A DNA stretch of 64,000 bases from Magnetospirillum molischianum DSM 120 (GCF_000294655.1 NZ_CAHP01000001.1:266315-330314), one strand, 5' to 3'. Numbered from the stretch's first letter, positions 1 to 9,480 are shown. Translations and numbers: made by a program. The notes: generated by a model from the letters alone, not told the origin.

Positions 1-48
1 AAGCAGGATCACCAGGCCGACCCGTAACGATATCGTCAAACGTGGCAC
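1..48 (-). CDS. N-terminus of an unidentified membrane-type protein (partial, runs off left edge)
   Basis: Sixteen open codons read leftward from a GTG at 48 and continue past the edge. The encoded start is hydrophobic after a short basic stretch (VPRLTISLRVGLVILL), as expected for a signal anchor or first membrane helix. A GGAGG-like ribosome site lies about 10 bases upstream on the minus strand. An in-frame ATG at 66 is an alternative start without a visible ribosome site. The family cannot be named from so few residues, and the call rests only on the open frame, the ribosome site and the hydrophobicity. Confidence 0.35.
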   Translation of the reverse strand, partial: MPRLTISLRVGLVILL

Positions 49-117
49 GACACCCCCCACCTCCATAAAGGTTCTGGGTATCATATGACCTTGGTTATGT
101 CGTTTCCAAGGGGGGCT

Positions 118-1107
118 TCATGCGCAGGGGGGCGTCTGAAGCCCCAGAATCCGGTTTAGAGCGGCGGCGATGTCGCCGGCCGCGTCGAGGCGCGGACGGT
201 CCCAGGGCGACAGGTCGGTGATGGCATCAAGCGGTCGCGCCAATCTCCGTTCGTAGAGCAGGCGGTGTAGTCGTTCGTGCTTGGGCGCAACCCAGCCCGG
301 CGGCGACCAGATGAAGACCGGAGCCGGACTGGCGCACGCTTCGCAGCACATGCTGACCGAATCGCCGGTAACCACAATCGCGTCGGCTAAAGCGAGGAAG
401 CCGAAATAAGGATTGTCGCCCGGCTGGCCGTAAAGGTGCAGCCAGTGCGGCTCGGGCAGTTGTGTCGCCAAGGCCTGGGATTGGGCTGCGCCGGTGCGGC
501 GACTGGTGGTCAGCAAGACCGATCCGTGCGCCGTTGCGGCCAGATCGGCGACTCGACGCCCTAAATCCGTGGCCATCTCGACCGAAAAAGGACGTTGCCG
601 GGTTGCGCCGCCGACGATCACCGCGATCCGGGGATGGGGCAGGGTGGCGAATGCGGTCTCCCACCGTTTGGCTTCGGCGGCCAGTCGGGCCGGGCCGACC
701 CGGTGGGGGGCTCCGACGATTTCAATGACATTGGCGGCGGGGTGGGGGCGGTCGTGCGCGGGGATGGCGATCAGGTCGAAATCGTCGCGTCCGGGAGCGC
801 CTGGGTCCATGATCTGGGCTAAAATCGCGCCCGATTGCCGCTTGATCCAGCGCGCCACCGGGGCGGTGCGGCGTCCGGCCGCGATGACCAGCCGGGGCCA
901 GGGAGGCATCAGCGTCGAGCGCGAGTCCGGTAGGATGCCGATCAGTCCGGCCCCTCGCAGCAGGTTGGGCAACTTGGCCCATCGGTTATAGCGGATTGTC
1001 TTGATGGCGAAGGGGAGGCCGAGGGACTCGGCAACGCCCAGCGCCTGGCTAACATTGCCGGCGCGGTCGTCGGCGAGAACCCATACCGGAACCGACTCGT
1101 CCCGCAT
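118..1107 (-). CDS. ELM1/GtrOC1-like family protein (DUF1022)
   Basis: The 329-residue protein looks like the DUF1022 / mitochondrial fission ELM1-like family, a GT-B-like glycosyltransferase fold found widely in alphaproteobacteria and plants. Visible family features are the N-terminal ADDRAGN segment (residues 12-18), a TTSRRTG stretch near residue 200, and a VTGDSVSM segment near 246-253 that resembles the sugar-nucleotide site of GT-B enzymes. The bacterial substrate is not established; a role in envelope glycan or lipid metabolism is an inference from the fold. It is a single gene, divergent from the following regulator. The start at 1107 has GGAG about 10 bases upstream. Confidence 0.75.
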   Translation of the reverse strand: MRDESVPVWVLADDRAGNVSQALGVAESLGLPFAIKTIRYNRWAKLPNLLRGAGLIGILPDSRSTLMPPWPRLVIAAGRRTAPVARWIKRQSGAILAQIMDPGAPGRDDFDLIAIPAHDRPHPAANVIEIVGAPHRVGPARLAAEAKRWETAFATLPHPRIAVIVGGATRQRPFSVEMATDLGRRVADLAATAHGSVLLTTSRRTGAAQSQALATQLPEPHWLHLYGQPGDNPYFGFLALADAIVVTGDSVSMCCEACASPAPVFIWSPPGWVAPKHERLHRLLYERRLARPLDAITDLSPWDRPRLDAAGDIAAALNRILGLQTPPCA

Positions 1108-1260
1108 CCCTTGTTTGCTCCGGTATCGTCGGCGGGCAGCTACTTTGACGAATCGGGCGAGCTTTGCAAGTGGTTCCTGTGCGCTCGTAATGAATGACTC
1201 GACTGGTCGGGTAAAGGTTGGTATATTTTAGTCGTTCAATTTCGCATGGAGCCCCCCGCC

Positions 1261-1806
1261 ATGTTCGCAGACAACACACTGACACCAAAAGAAGCCGTCA
1301 GGCTCTGTGCCCTCGGTACCCTTGCGTCCCGGCCAATGCGCTATAGCGAACTGGCCGGTGCCGTCCGTCATTTCACCAGCCGTATGATGGGCCCGTCACT
1401 TGAGTTGATGGGAACCTCCATTGAGCTGCTCCGTTACGAAGGGCTGGTCGAGGCGCGTGAAGGCGCCGGGATGGAGGACGACGCTCCTCTTGAGATCACC
1501 CGAGGCGGACAGCGCGAGCTGCATTCCCTGTTGACGGCCCGGTTGCGGCTGGGCAGCGACCTCTCGAAGCTGGTCGTCGCCTTGAAGATCCGCTTTCTTG
1601 ATCTGCTTGAACCGGCCGAGCGTCGGACTCAGGTCGATCTGTTGATCGAAGCGGTCGAGACCGAACTGGCCCGTCTGATCGATCTGCGCGGCAGCAGCGT
1701 TGATGAATGCGGTGCCGACAGTGCTCTTGTCGCTTGGCTCGACCACGACATTGCCCAGCTTGAGGACCGTCAGTCTTGGCTGGAAGCGTTCCTCGCCAAG
1801 CTGTGA
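1261..1806 (+). CDS. Winged-helix (PadR-like) transcriptional regulator
   Basis: This 181-residue protein has an N-terminal winged-helix segment (about residues 5-90) whose pattern resembles PadR-type regulators: a short helix with LASRPMRYSEL, a recognition-helix region, a wing ending in LEITRGGQREL, then a helical C-terminal half rich in charged residues that probably dimerises. An ATG at 1246 is also in frame, but it sits only a few bases after a TATATT -10-like hexamer and has no ribosome site. The ATG at 1261 has GGAG nine bases upstream and was preferred. The ligand and targets are unknown. Confidence 0.6.
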   Translation: MFADNTLTPKEAVRLCALGTLASRPMRYSELAGAVRHFTSRMMGPSLELMGTSIELLRYEGLVEAREGAGMEDDAPLEITRGGQRELHSLLTARLRLGSDLSKLVVALKIRFLDLLEPAERRTQVDLLIEAVETELARLIDLRGSSVDECGADSALVAWLDHDIAQLEDRQSWLEAFLAKL

Positions 1807-1812
1807 TCCTTT

Positions 1813-1855
1813 CGCCACCGGGGCTTTATTTCCCCCGGTGGCGGGGTTCTTATTC
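1813..1855 (+). terminator. Rho-independent-like terminator after the PadR-like gene
   Basis: A perfect 11-bp stem (CGCCACCGGGG at 1813-1823 with its complement at 1833-1843) encloses a 9-base AT-rich loop and is followed by a T-rich stretch. It starts 6 bases after the regulator's stop codon. Confidence 0.7.
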
Positions 1856-1930
1856 CTTCCATCCGTATTGGTCCCATGTCCGGCGCTTCCCTTGGCCCGG
1901 TCCGTTTGGCATCCTGCATTCCAGCAAAGG

Positions 1931-2623
1931 ATGAGCGAGCGGATGGACGAACACGGTTTTGATCGTAAAGGACACCGGGAACGGTTGCGGTGGCGCTTCC
2001 ATGAAGCGCCGGAAGCTCTGCCCGATTACGAATTATTGGAGATGCTGCTGAGCATCGCCATTCCTCAAAAAGACATCAAGCCTCTGGCTAAGACGCTGAT
2101 TAAGCGCTTCGGCAGCTTCGCGGACGTCCTGACCGCCTCGGCCGACGATCTGAAATCGGTCGATGGGATCGGTGACGTCGCCGCGACGGCCTTGAAAGTC
2201 GTTCGTGAATCCGCGATCCGTCTTGCCCGTGCTCCGATTGTCAACAGCGTCGTGATCAGTAGTTGGGATTCGCTGCTCGATTACTGTCATACCGCGATGG
2301 CGACCTTGCCGCTGGAACAGTTCCGCCTGCTGTTCCTCGACCGCAAGAACGTGCTGATCGCCGATGAGCTGCAACAGACCGGAACGGTCGATCACACGCC
2401 GCTTTATCCGCGCGAGGTGGTCCGGCGCGCCTTGGCGCTGCATGCCAGCGCCCTGATCATGGTGCACAACCACCCAAGCGGCGACCCGAAGCCATCGAAG
2501 GCCGATATCGAGATGACTCGTGTGGTCCGGGAAGCGCTGGGCGCGGTCGGTATTGCGCTGCACGATCATCTGGTGGTCGGGCGCAAGGGACATGCCAGCT
2601 TCAAGGCGATGGGGTTGTTATAA
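1931..2623 (+). CDS. radC: RadC family JAB-domain protein
   Basis: The 230-residue protein has the RadC layout: an N-terminal helix-hairpin-helix region (about residues 30-100, including [11 protein letters not shown]) and a C-terminal JAB1/MPN-like metalloprotease-type domain. The JAMM zinc signature is intact, with H179-x-H181 in VHNHPSGD and D192 in SKAD. RadC was once linked to DNA repair, but its biochemical role remains unclear; JAB domains elsewhere are isopeptidases. A longer open frame begins upstream at 1700, but it overlaps the preceding gene and terminator, so the ATG at 1931 with AAAGG immediately upstream was chosen. Its 3' end overlaps convergent truA by 6 bases. Confidence 0.9.
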   Translation: MSERMDEHGFDRKGHRERLRWRFHEAPEALPDYELLEMLLSIAIPQKDIKPLAKTLIKRFGSFADVLTASADDLKSVDGIGDVAATALKVVRESAIRLARAPIVNSVVISSWDSLLDYCHTAMATLPLEQFRLLFLDRKNVLIADELQQTGTVDHTPLYPREVVRRALALHASALIMVHNHPSGDPKPSKADIEMTRVVREALGAVGIALHDHLVVGRKGHASFKAMGLL

Positions 2624-3409
2624 GGCGGGCGGTGGAGTTCCCTGTGGCTTTGCCGTCCATCCCGGTGGCTGGGGATAGACAACCCCGGTCAAAATCAGTC
2701 CGGTGGCGGGGCAGGTCGGTCCGGCCTTGGCACGATCGTGGGCGCCTAGGATGCGGGTAACGTCGTCCGGGGTCCATTTGCCGTCGCCGACCAGCTTCAG
2801 GGTGCCGACCATGTTGCGGACCTGATGATGGAGGAATGAGCGGGCTTCGGCGACGATGTGAATCTCATCGCCGATCCGGGTGACGTCGAGGCGGTCCAGG
2901 GTCTTGTTCGGGCTTTTTGCCTGACAGCATCCGGCGCGGAAGCTGGTGAAATCATGGTGCCCGAGCAGTCGGGTTGCCGCTTCCGCCATTCTTTCGGCAT
3001 CAAGCGACGCAGCGACCCACCACACGCGGTGGCGGTCGAGCGCCGGAGCCGAACGCCGGTTGAGGATACGGTACAGATATGACCGCCCAATCGCCGAGAA
3101 GCGGGCGTGAAAACCGTCCTCTGCTTCTTCGGCGGCCAGGATCGCGATCGCATTCGGCTTCAGGTGGAAATTGATCGCGTCGCGAACGGTCTCACCGGAA
3201 TAGGAGCGGGGCAGATCGAGATGAGCCACCTGTCCGGTGGCGTGAACCCCGGCATCGGTGCGTCCGGCGGCATAAAGGGTGACCTCTTCGCCGCACAGTT
3301 TGGCGGCAGCAGCCTCAATCGCGCCCTGAACCGATGTACCGTGGTCCTGGCGTTGCCACCCATTATAGGACGAGCCGTCATACTCGACCAGCAAGCGATA
3401 GCGCGGCAT
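2618..3409 (-). CDS. truA: tRNA pseudouridine(38-40) synthase TruA
   Basis: TruA isomerises uridines 38-40 in the anticodon stem-loop of many tRNAs. The 263-residue length is standard. The catalytic aspartate is D52 in [15 protein letters not shown], preceded by the N-terminal [13 protein letters not shown] motif. The start codon overlaps the fmt stop (ATGA at 3406-3411 on the minus strand), making it the last gene of a def-fmt-truA operon. Confidence 0.97.
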   Translation of the reverse strand: MPRYRLLVEYDGSSYNGWQRQDHGTSVQGAIEAAAAKLCGEEVTLYAAGRTDAGVHATGQVAHLDLPRSYSGETVRDAINFHLKPNAIAILAAEEAEDGFHARFSAIGRSYLYRILNRRSAPALDRHRVWWVAASLDAERMAEAATRLLGHHDFTSFRAGCCQAKSPNKTLDRLDVTRIGDEIHIVAEARSFLHHQVRNMVGTLKLVGDGKWTPDDVTRILGAHDRAKAGPTCPATGLILTGVVYPQPPGWTAKPQGTPPPAL

Positions 3410-4323
3410 CAGCCCAAAACGGTCCCAACGGTGACGGGATGGCCGCGCAGCATCTCTATCGCTTCCATCGGTGCTTTTCCGGGGCGTTGCACCCGGAGCG
3501 GACGCAGGCTGTCGGTACCGCAGGCGATCCGCAGGCCGTCGTCAAGGACGGTGCCGGGCTGGCCCTGGCCGGTCTCGACCGTGGCGTTCAGAACCTTGAT
3601 CCGCTCGCCGCCGAGGTCGAACCACACGCCGGGCCAGGGATTGAGCGCGCGCACTTGGCGCTCGATCTGGCGGGCAGGCAGGGTCCAGTCGATCCGGGCC
3701 TCGTCGCGGGTCAATTTGGCAGCATAGATCGTACCTTCCTCGGGCTGGGGACGGGCGGTCAGGGTTCCATCGCCCAGCTTCTCCAGCGCCGTGACGATCA
3801 ATCCGGCGCCTTGCTCGGCCAGACGGTCGTGCAGCCAGGGTGCGGTGACGTCGGGTGGCAGCGGCAGGGAGCGAAGCAGGAGGATCGGTCCGGTATCAAG
3901 CCCGGCTTCCATCTGCATGATGGTGACGCCGCTTTCGACATCGCCAGCCAGGATGGCGCGTTGGATCGGCGCGGCCCCTCGCCAGCGTGGCAGCAGTGAG
4001 GCGTGGACGTTCAGGCAACCATGGCGCGGTGCGTCGAGCACGGCTTGGGGCAGGATCAGGCCATAAGCCGCGACAATAGCGGCGTCGGCGTTCAGCGCGG
4101 CGAACGCGGCCTGCTCCTCGGGCGAGCGCAGGGTCAGCGGGGTGCGAACCGCAAGCCCGCGCGTGGCGGCGAAAGCGTGAACCGGCGAAGGCTGTTCCTT
4201 GTGCCCGCGTCCGGCAGGGCGGGGGGGCTGGGAATAGACCGCGACGATCTCGTGGCCAGCCGACAGCAGCGAATCAAGGATCGCCACGGCGAAATCGGGC
4301 GTCCCCATGAATACCAGTTTCAT
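3409..4323 (-). CDS. fmt: Methionyl-tRNA formyltransferase
   Basis: Fmt formylates the initiator Met-tRNA using 10-formyltetrahydrofolate. The 304-residue protein carries the formyltransferase core with N105, H107 ([17 protein letters not shown]) and D143 (GLDTGPIL), and a C-terminal OB-fold-like domain after about residue 210. Its start codon overlaps the def stop by four bases, and its stop overlaps truA's start, so def, fmt and truA are translationally coupled. Confidence 0.97.
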   Translation of the reverse strand: MKLVFMGTPDFAVAILDSLLSAGHEIVAVYSQPPRPAGRGHKEQPSPVHAFAATRGLAVRTPLTLRSPEEQAAFAALNADAAIVAAYGLILPQAVLDAPRHGCLNVHASLLPRWRGAAPIQRAILAGDVESGVTIMQMEAGLDTGPILLLRSLPLPPDVTAPWLHDRLAEQGAGLIVTALEKLGDGTLTARPQPEEGTIYAAKLTRDEARIDWTLPARQIERQVRALNPWPGVWFDLGGERIKVLNATVETGQGQPGTVLDDGLRIACGTDSLRPLRVQRPGKAPMEAIEMLRGHPVTVGTVLG

Positions 4324-4838
4324 CAGACTTCGGCCTCTTTGCGCAGCTTCGCCACCTTGCGCAAAATCATGTGGCGCTTGAGCGATGACAGATAGTCGAT
4401 GAACAAAATCCCGTCGAGATGATCGATTTCATGCTGGATCACGGTGGCAAGCAATCCGTCGGCGTCGATCTCGATTTTCGCGAAGGTCTCATCGTGATAG
4501 CGCACCCGAACCTGACGAGGGCGGACCACCTTGGCGTAATTCTCGGGGACCGACAGGCACCCTTCCTCATAGACGTTTTCTTCCTCCGAAGCCCAGATGA
4601 TCTCGGGATTGATCATGCGAATCGGCTGACGATCCGCTTCGGTCTTGCCGATATCGATCACGACGATCCGATCCGACACCCCGACCTGGGGCGCGGCAAG
4701 GCCGATCCCCGGAGCCTTGTACATCGTTTCGAGCATGTCGTTCATCAGGGTAATAACCCGTTCGTCGACCGTCTCGACCCGCCGGGCCTTTTGTTTAAGG
4801 ATCGGATCGGGGGCGGTGAAGATGGGCAGAAGGGCCAT
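4323..4838 (-). CDS. def: Peptide deformylase
   Basis: Peptide deformylase removes the N-formyl group from nascent proteins, the step that follows Fmt action. All three signature motifs are intact: GIGLAAPQ (44-51), EEGCLS (91-96, metal ligand C94) and QHEIDH (135-140, ligands H136 and H140, catalytic E137). The start MALLPIF at 4838 gives 171 residues, the usual family length. An upstream in-frame ATG at 4889 would add 17 residues that are atypical for the family. It heads the def-fmt-truA operon. Confidence 0.96.
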   Translation of the reverse strand: MALLPIFTAPDPILKQKARRVETVDERVITLMNDMLETMYKAPGIGLAAPQVGVSDRIVVIDIGKTEADRQPIRMINPEIIWASEEENVYEEGCLSVPENYAKVVRPRQVRVRYHDETFAKIEIDADGLLATVIQHEIDHLDGILFIDYLSSLKRHMILRKVAKLRKEAEV

Positions 4839-4937
4839 GGGGAGAGGTCTTTCGAGAAAAGCATGCCAGCTTCGGACATAAGCCCGCACGGCTCCAGCGT
4901 CAAGCGTGGTCGTTCAGAGACGAACGGGTACTGGTGA

Positions 4938-5153
4938 CTGAGGCTATGAACTGAAGCGAAGCGACTGGCGCATTGAGCGCCCGCGCGGTCGTCCGCGCGA
5001 AAGCCAAGCGAACGGAGTGAGTGCCGGCGCCTGAGGCTCTGAACTGAAGCGAAGCGACTGGCGCATTGAGCGCCCGCGCGGTCGTCCGCGCGAAAGCCAA
5101 GCGAACGGAGTGAGTGCCGGCGCCTGAGGCTATGAACTGAAGCGAAGCGACTG
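4938..5153. repeat. 93-bp tandem repeat, about 2.3 copies, in the def/rsmE divergent intergenic region
   Basis: The gap between the def and rsmE starts (4839-5201) contains units at 4938-5030 and 5031-5123 and a partial unit at 5124-5153. The period is exactly 93 bp. Copies differ by a single substitution in the first 30 bases (ggctatg against ggctctg). Each unit contains a self-complementary GC-rich block (GCGCCCGCGCGG) and two short echoing motifs (AAGCGAAGCGACTG, AAGCGAACGGAGTG). Because 93 is a multiple of 3, an open frame with a 31-residue periodic peptide appears on the minus strand, but it overlaps def and looks spurious. The rest of the gap shows nothing else I recognise. Confidence 0.9.
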
Positions 5154-5201
5154 AGGGACATTAGTTGCCGCGAGAGGGCGCTTCGTCGTAGAACGGCGTT
5201 T

Positions 5202-5972
5202 ATGACCGATATTCCCCCCCGTCCCCGCCTGCGTTTGTTCGTCGAGGTTCCATTGTCCGCCGGTGTTGCGGTGGCGTTGGAACGCGAACAGACTCATTAT
5301 CTGTCCTCCGTGATGCGCGCCGAACCGGGCGAGACTGTGCTGCTGTTCAATGGCACCGACGGCGAATGGCTGGCCCGTATCGACCGGCTGGGCCGGTCTG
5401 GTGGGATTTTGATCCCCGAGCAGATGGTTCGCCCTCAATCGGCCGAGCCTGAACCCCGGTTCGATCCGTGGCTGCTGGCGGCACCGTTGAAGCGTGACCG
5501 CACCGATCTGGTGGCGGAAAAAGTCGCGGAGTTGGGAGCAACGCTGTTCTGGCCGGTCTTTACCCGCCGCACCGTTGCTCATCGGGTTAATGGCGATCGG
5601 CTGCGCGCCCGGATGATCGAGGCGGCGGAGCAATGTGAGCGTTTGACCCTGCCGCTTTTGAACGAAGCGGCTCCGCTGGAACGGATTCTGGCGGGCTGGC
5701 CAGAGGGGCGGACCCTGCTGTTCCTTGACGAGACGGGCGGCGGTGAACCGCTGGCCGGTCTGGCCGCGGGCTGGGTTGAAGGGCCGGTGGCGCTGCTGAT
5801 CGGGCCGGAAGGCGGCTTTGCGCCCGAGGAGCGGGCGTTATTGGTGTCGCGCCTCTTTGTCCGTCCGGTCGGGCTGGGGCCGCGCATTCTACGGGCCGAG
5901 ACCGCGACGATTGCCGCGCTGGCTCTGTGGCAGGCCCTGGCCGGCGACGGGGCCAGGCCGCCACGCGGCTGA
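5202..5972 (+). CDS. rsmE: 16S rRNA (uracil1498-N3)-methyltransferase
   Basis: RsmE methylates U1498 in the decoding region of 16S rRNA. The 256-residue protein has the N-terminal PUA-like segment (residues about 10-75, HYLSSVMRAEPGE) and a C-terminal SPOUT knot with the LLIGPEGGFAPEE motif and the terminal GPRILRAETA motif, both characteristic of this family. The queE start follows after only 8 bases, so rsmE-queE-queD are probably co-transcribed. Confidence 0.95.
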   Translation: MTDIPPRPRLRLFVEVPLSAGVAVALEREQTHYLSSVMRAEPGETVLLFNGTDGEWLARIDRLGRSGGILIPEQMVRPQSAEPEPRFDPWLLAAPLKRDRTDLVAEKVAELGATLFWPVFTRRTVAHRVNGDRLRARMIEAAEQCERLTLPLLNEAAPLERILAGWPEGRTLLFLDETGGGEPLAGLAAGWVEGPVALLIGPEGGFAPEERALLVSRLFVRPVGLGPRILRAETATIAALALWQALAGDGARPPRG

Positions 5973-5980
5973 GGCGGAAC

Positions 5981-6601
5981 ATGACCTATATTGTACGAGA
6001 AATCTTCGCCTCGCTTCAGGGCGAAGGAGTCCAATCCGGGCGGGTCGCGGTATTCCTGCGCTTTGCCGGGTGTAATCTGTGGAGCGGGCGCGAAGCCGAC
6101 CGTATCACGGCCCGCTGCCGCTTTTGCGATACCGATTTCGTCGGTGGAGAGCGCTACGGAGACGCCGAGTCGCTCGCCGATGCGGTTGCCGCGGCGTGGC
6201 CGGCCCAAGATGGCGTGAACCGGCTGGCGATCGTCACCGGCGGCGAGCCGGGGTTACAGTTGGACGACGCCCTGATCGCGGCCCTGCATCGCCGTGGCTT
6301 CGCGGTGGCAGTCGAGACCAACGGAACGCTCCCGCTGCCATCGGGGCTGGATTGGGTCTGCGTCAGCCCCAAAGCCGGAACCGATCTCGTGGTGACCCGT
6401 GGTGACGAACTGAAGCTGGTCTATCCCCAGGTCGGAGCCGCGCCCGAGGATTTCGAGCATCTGGACTTCACCCACTTCCTGCTTCAGCCGATGGACGGCC
6501 CGGAGCGGGCGGCCAACACCGACGCCGCGTTGCGTCATTGCCTGTCCCGTCCGCGCTGGCGGCTGGGGCTGCAACTTCACAAGAGTCTGGGGCTTCGCTG
6601 A
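5981..6601 (+). CDS. queE: 7-carboxy-7-deazaguanine synthase
   Basis: QueE is the radical SAM enzyme that contracts 6-carboxy-tetrahydropterin to 7-carboxy-7-deazaguanine in queuosine synthesis. The cluster cysteines are C31, C46 and C49, giving the expanded C-x14-C-x2-C spacing known from some proteobacterial QueE enzymes instead of CxxxCxxC. EIFASLQGEG at residues 7-16 and TGGEP further on are family hallmarks. The ATG at 5981 gives 206 residues and avoids a longer frame overlapping rsmE. It overlaps queD through ATGA. Confidence 0.95.
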   Translation: MTYIVREIFASLQGEGVQSGRVAVFLRFAGCNLWSGREADRITARCRFCDTDFVGGERYGDAESLADAVAAAWPAQDGVNRLAIVTGGEPGLQLDDALIAALHRRGFAVAVETNGTLPLPSGLDWVCVSPKAGTDLVVTRGDELKLVYPQVGAAPEDFEHLDFTHFLLQPMDGPERAANTDAALRHCLSRPRWRLGLQLHKSLGLR

Positions 6602-7128
6602 TGTCCGTGTTTCATATCCGCCGCCGCATCGAGATCGATGCCGGTCACCGCATCGCCACGCACGGCTCGAAATGCCGCAACCTGCACGGCCATCGCTATG
6701 GGATCGAGGCTGAATGCGCCGCCGATGCATTGCATGACGGTGGCGAGCAAACCGACATGGCGCTCGATTTCGCCTTCCTCAAGGACGAGATGATGAGCCG
6801 CATCGATGCTTTTTGCGATCACGGCCTGATCGTCGCGTTGAGCGATGCCGCACTGCTCGACCTGTTCGCGCCGAACGGTGCCGACCCGGTGGTGTGGCGG
6901 GCCAGATTGGCTCAAACCGTGGCACGCGACGGTGCCGCTCTGACTTCGGATACCCGTCTCGGCTCGAAGATTTACGTCGTACCGTTCCACCCCACCGCCG
7001 AGGCGTTGGCCCGCCATTGGTTCGAGGTTCTGGCGGCTCCGGTGGTCGAACGCTCGGGCGGTGCGGCCCGGCTGGTGGCGCTCCGTGTGTGGGAAACGCC
7101 GAATTGTATGGCCGAATACGCCCCCTGA
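6601..7128 (+). CDS. queD: 6-carboxy-5,6,7,8-tetrahydropterin synthase
   Basis: QueD makes 6-carboxy-tetrahydropterin from dihydroneopterin triphosphate, the substrate for QueE. The zinc ligands H16, H29 and H31 (NLHGHRYG) and the catalytic Cys25 are visible. The protein has 175 residues, longer than the approximately 120-residue E. coli enzyme, with an insertion around residues 70-125. The start overlaps the queE stop (ATGA at 6601). queC is not in the window, so the pathway is split between loci. Confidence 0.93.
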   Translation: MSVFHIRRRIEIDAGHRIATHGSKCRNLHGHRYGIEAECAADALHDGGEQTDMALDFAFLKDEMMSRIDAFCDHGLIVALSDAALLDLFAPNGADPVVWRARLAQTVARDGAALTSDTRLGSKIYVVPFHPTAEALARHWFEVLAAPVVERSGGAARLVALRVWETPNCMAEYAP

Positions 7129-7160
7129 CCTGGGGTGGCCCGCGTTTCTCTCGTGGCCCA

Positions 7161-7193
7161 GACGGTAGAGGCCGCGATGCGACATCTACCGTC
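7161..7193. terminator. Inverted repeat between convergent queD and the HpnI-like gene
   Basis: GACGGTAGA at 7161-7169 pairs perfectly with 7185-7193 across a 15-base loop. It sits between two convergent genes, which fits a terminator, but it lacks a T tract, so the assignment is weak. Confidence 0.35.
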
Positions 7194-7213
7194 CGTTGCT
7201 CTGAACGTGGTTA

Positions 7214-8341
7214 TTAATCGGCCTGCTTCATCCGAAGTCCGTCGCCGGTGACAAGGACGCGGCCATCCCACTGCACCTTGCGCCCGAGCGGGGTCCGCAG
7301 CCAGATCGCGAAATTGACCAGTTCGCGCAGCGGAACCAGCAGCGGTTCAGCCGGGGGCAGGTCGAAGCGTTCTCGCAGCAGATGATGCAGCCGGATACGC
7401 AGCGCGATGTGCAGCACGATCACCGGCAACGCCATCCACAGCGGCCAACCGAACAGGACCAATAGCAGCATCGGCCCAAGCGGGCTCATGAAGATCGACA
7501 GGAAATGTTCCATCGGTCGGATGGCGCGGATTGCCCGGTTCCAACGCAATTCGTGTGACATCAGGGCCGAGAAGCTCGGTTCGGCCACCACGGTTGCAAC
7601 CGTCGATGATGAAAGCTCAACCCGGTAGCCGTTGCGGTGCAGTTCGTACCCGAACACGAAATCCTGGGCCACCGCGTCGGCCATCGCCTCGAACCCGCCG
7701 ATATCGGTCAGCGCTTTGCGGGTGACGGCGATCGCGGCGCCATAACAGATGTCCATGTCGCGTCGGGCCAGATCGACCAGCACCGAGGGAATGAACCAGT
7801 CACAGTGAAACAGCGCGCCGACCCGCGACGCCAGATTAGGTTCGGGGCTGCCGGTATACAGCGCCGTGACCCCGCCGGTGGCCGGATTGGCGAGCGGCTG
7901 GATGAATTTGGCCAGAAAATCAGGTCGGATCAGCACGTCGCTGTCGATCATCGCCAGGATATCGTATTTGGCCGCCGGATACATATTGGCCAGATTGGCG
8001 TTCTTCGGATTTGACCCGGCGCGACGGCTATTGATGACCAAGGTGGTGTCGAGGTTAGGAAACTCGGCCTGAATCCGTTCGATCACCGCCCGCGCCGGAT
8101 CGTCTTCCGCATGCAGGCCGAACACGACCTGAAGCGTCGGATAATCCTGAGAACAGATCGACCGCAGACACTCTTCCAGCCGTGGAGTTTGTCCATGGGC
8201 GGGGACCATCACCGTGACAGGCGGTTTCCAGTCGGTGGCGGCTGCCGGGGGCAGGGCGCGACCGACATAGCGGAACGCCAGACCGAGATAGGCAAACCCT
8301 CCAGCGGCCAGCGCGCCGCCGATCAGACTTGATGCCAGCAT
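7214..8341 (-). CDS. HpnI-like family 21 glycosyltransferase (second copy)
   Basis: This 375-residue membrane glycosyltransferase resembles ceramide glucosyltransferase-type enzymes and the hopanoid-associated HpnI. It has an N-terminal hydrophobic anchor (residues 1-22), a GT-A core with the IDSDV motif, the AQDF aspartate, an HELRW motif matching the (Q/R)xxRW signature, and C-terminal membrane helices around MLLLVLFGWPLWMALPVIVLH. In Burkholderia, HpnI adds N-acetylglucosamine to bacteriohopanetetrol. A second homologue lies at 16187-17341. This copy is divergent from hpnA and outside the main operon, so its acceptor could differ; that is an inference. Confidence 0.75.
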   Translation of the reverse strand: MLASSLIGGALAAGGFAYLGLAFRYVGRALPPAAATDWKPPVTVMVPAHGQTPRLEECLRSICSQDYPTLQVVFGLHAEDDPARAVIERIQAEFPNLDTTLVINSRRAGSNPKNANLANMYPAAKYDILAMIDSDVLIRPDFLAKFIQPLANPATGGVTALYTGSPEPNLASRVGALFHCDWFIPSVLVDLARRDMDICYGAAIAVTRKALTDIGGFEAMADAVAQDFVFGYELHRNGYRVELSSSTVATVVAEPSFSALMSHELRWNRAIRAIRPMEHFLSIFMSPLGPMLLLVLFGWPLWMALPVIVLHIALRIRLHHLLRERFDLPPAEPLLVPLRELVNFAIWLRTPLGRKVQWDGRVLVTGDGLRMKQAD

Positions 8342-8478
8342 TTTAGCTCAAAATTCCCTTATTACGATCAGGCGAATTCCACGGCAGCTTCAAAGAAACT
8401 GTGGCGGATGCCAACACAAAAGATGTAACTAACCACCCGAACGCCCGGGCGGAACATCGCTCGGGCGCGATGGATTGT

Positions 8479-9480
8479 ATGCGCATGAATAGTATCTGTC
8501 TTGTCACCGGGGCAACCGGTTTTGTCGGCTCGGCCATCGTCCGGGCCTTGCTCGCGCGCGGTCAGGCCGTGCGGGTGCTGGCCCGTTCTGGTTCGGATCG
8601 CCGTAATCTTGCCGGTCTTGACATTGAACTCGCCGAGGGAAGTCTGGAGGATGCCGCCTCGCTTCGGCGGGCCGTCTCCGGCTGCGACCGGCTGTATCAT
8701 GCCGCTGCCGATTACCGTCTGTGGGTTCCCGACGAGGCGGCGATGATGCGCGCCAACGTCGATGGCACGCGGGAACTGATGCGGGCCGCCTTGGCCGAGG
8801 GTGTCGAGCGGATCGTTTATACCAGTTCGGTCGCGACTCTGGGTCATGCTCCCGGCGGCGTTTCTGACGAGACGACGCCCAGCACGATTGCCGACATGGT
8901 TGGTCCCTACAAGCGCTCGAAATTCCTGGCCGAGGCCGAGGTGCGCCGGATGGCTGCCGAAGAGGCGTTGCCGGTGGTGATCGTCAATCCCTCGACTCCG
9001 ATCGGGCCGGGCGATGTCAAGCCGACGCCGACCGGGCGGATGATCGTCGAGGCGGCGTCCGGGCGGATGCCCGCCTATGTCGATACCGGCCTTAATCTGG
9101 TCCATGTCGAGGATGTGGCCGAAGGTCATCTGCTGGCGATGGAGAGTGGTCGTATCGGCGAGCGCTATATCCTGGGTGGCGACGATTTGCCGCTGGCCGA
9201 GATTCTGGCCCGAATCGCCCGGCTGACCGGGCGGCGGCCGCCGTCGGTGCGCCTGCCGCGTCTGCCGTTGTTTCCGCTGGCGGTGGCCGCCGAAGCTTGG
9301 TCCCGCCTCGCTGGAGGCGAGCCGTTCGTGACCGTTGACGGTCTGCGCATGGCGCGCTGGCGGATGTTTTTCTCTTCGGCCAAGGCCGAAGCCGAATTGG
9401 GCTACCGTCATCGCTCGGCCGATCTGGCTCTGGCGGATGCCGTGGCTTGGTTCCGTTCCAACGGTCAGGTGCGTTCATGA
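8479..9480 (+). CDS. hpnA: Hopanoid-associated sugar epimerase HpnA
   Basis: HpnA is an extended short-chain dehydrogenase of the sugar epimerase type that is regularly found in hopanoid clusters; its exact substrate is not established. The Rossmann glycine motif GATGFVG is at the N-terminus, the serine of the active site is in YTSSVATLG, and the catalytic Tyr-Lys pair is in PYKRSK (YxxxK). Possible starts are ATG at 8470, 8479 and 8485, all close together; 8479 gives 333 residues. Its stop overlaps the hpnB start by ATGA, so hpnA-hpnB-hpnD form one operon. Confidence 0.93.
   Translation: MRMNSICLVTGATGFVGSAIVRALLARGQAVRVLARSGSDRRNLAGLDIELAEGSLEDAASLRRAVSGCDRLYHAAADYRLWVPDEAAMMRANVDGTRELMRAALAEGVERIVYTSSVATLGHAPGGVSDETTPSTIADMVGPYKRSKFLAEAEVRRMAAEEALPVVIVNPSTPIGPGDVKPTPTGRMIVEAASGRMPAYVDTGLNLVHVEDVAEGHLLAMESGRIGERYILGGDDLPLAEILARIARLTGRRPPSVRLPRLPLFPLAVAAEAWSRLAGGEPFVTVDGLRMARWRMFFSSAKAEAELGYRHRSADLALADAVAWFRSNGQVRS

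Noticed and set aside
4745..5161. Minus-strand frame encoding a 31-residue repeated peptide
   Set aside because: The periodicity comes from the 93-bp DNA repeat, and the frame overlaps the 5' part of def on the same strand in another phase.
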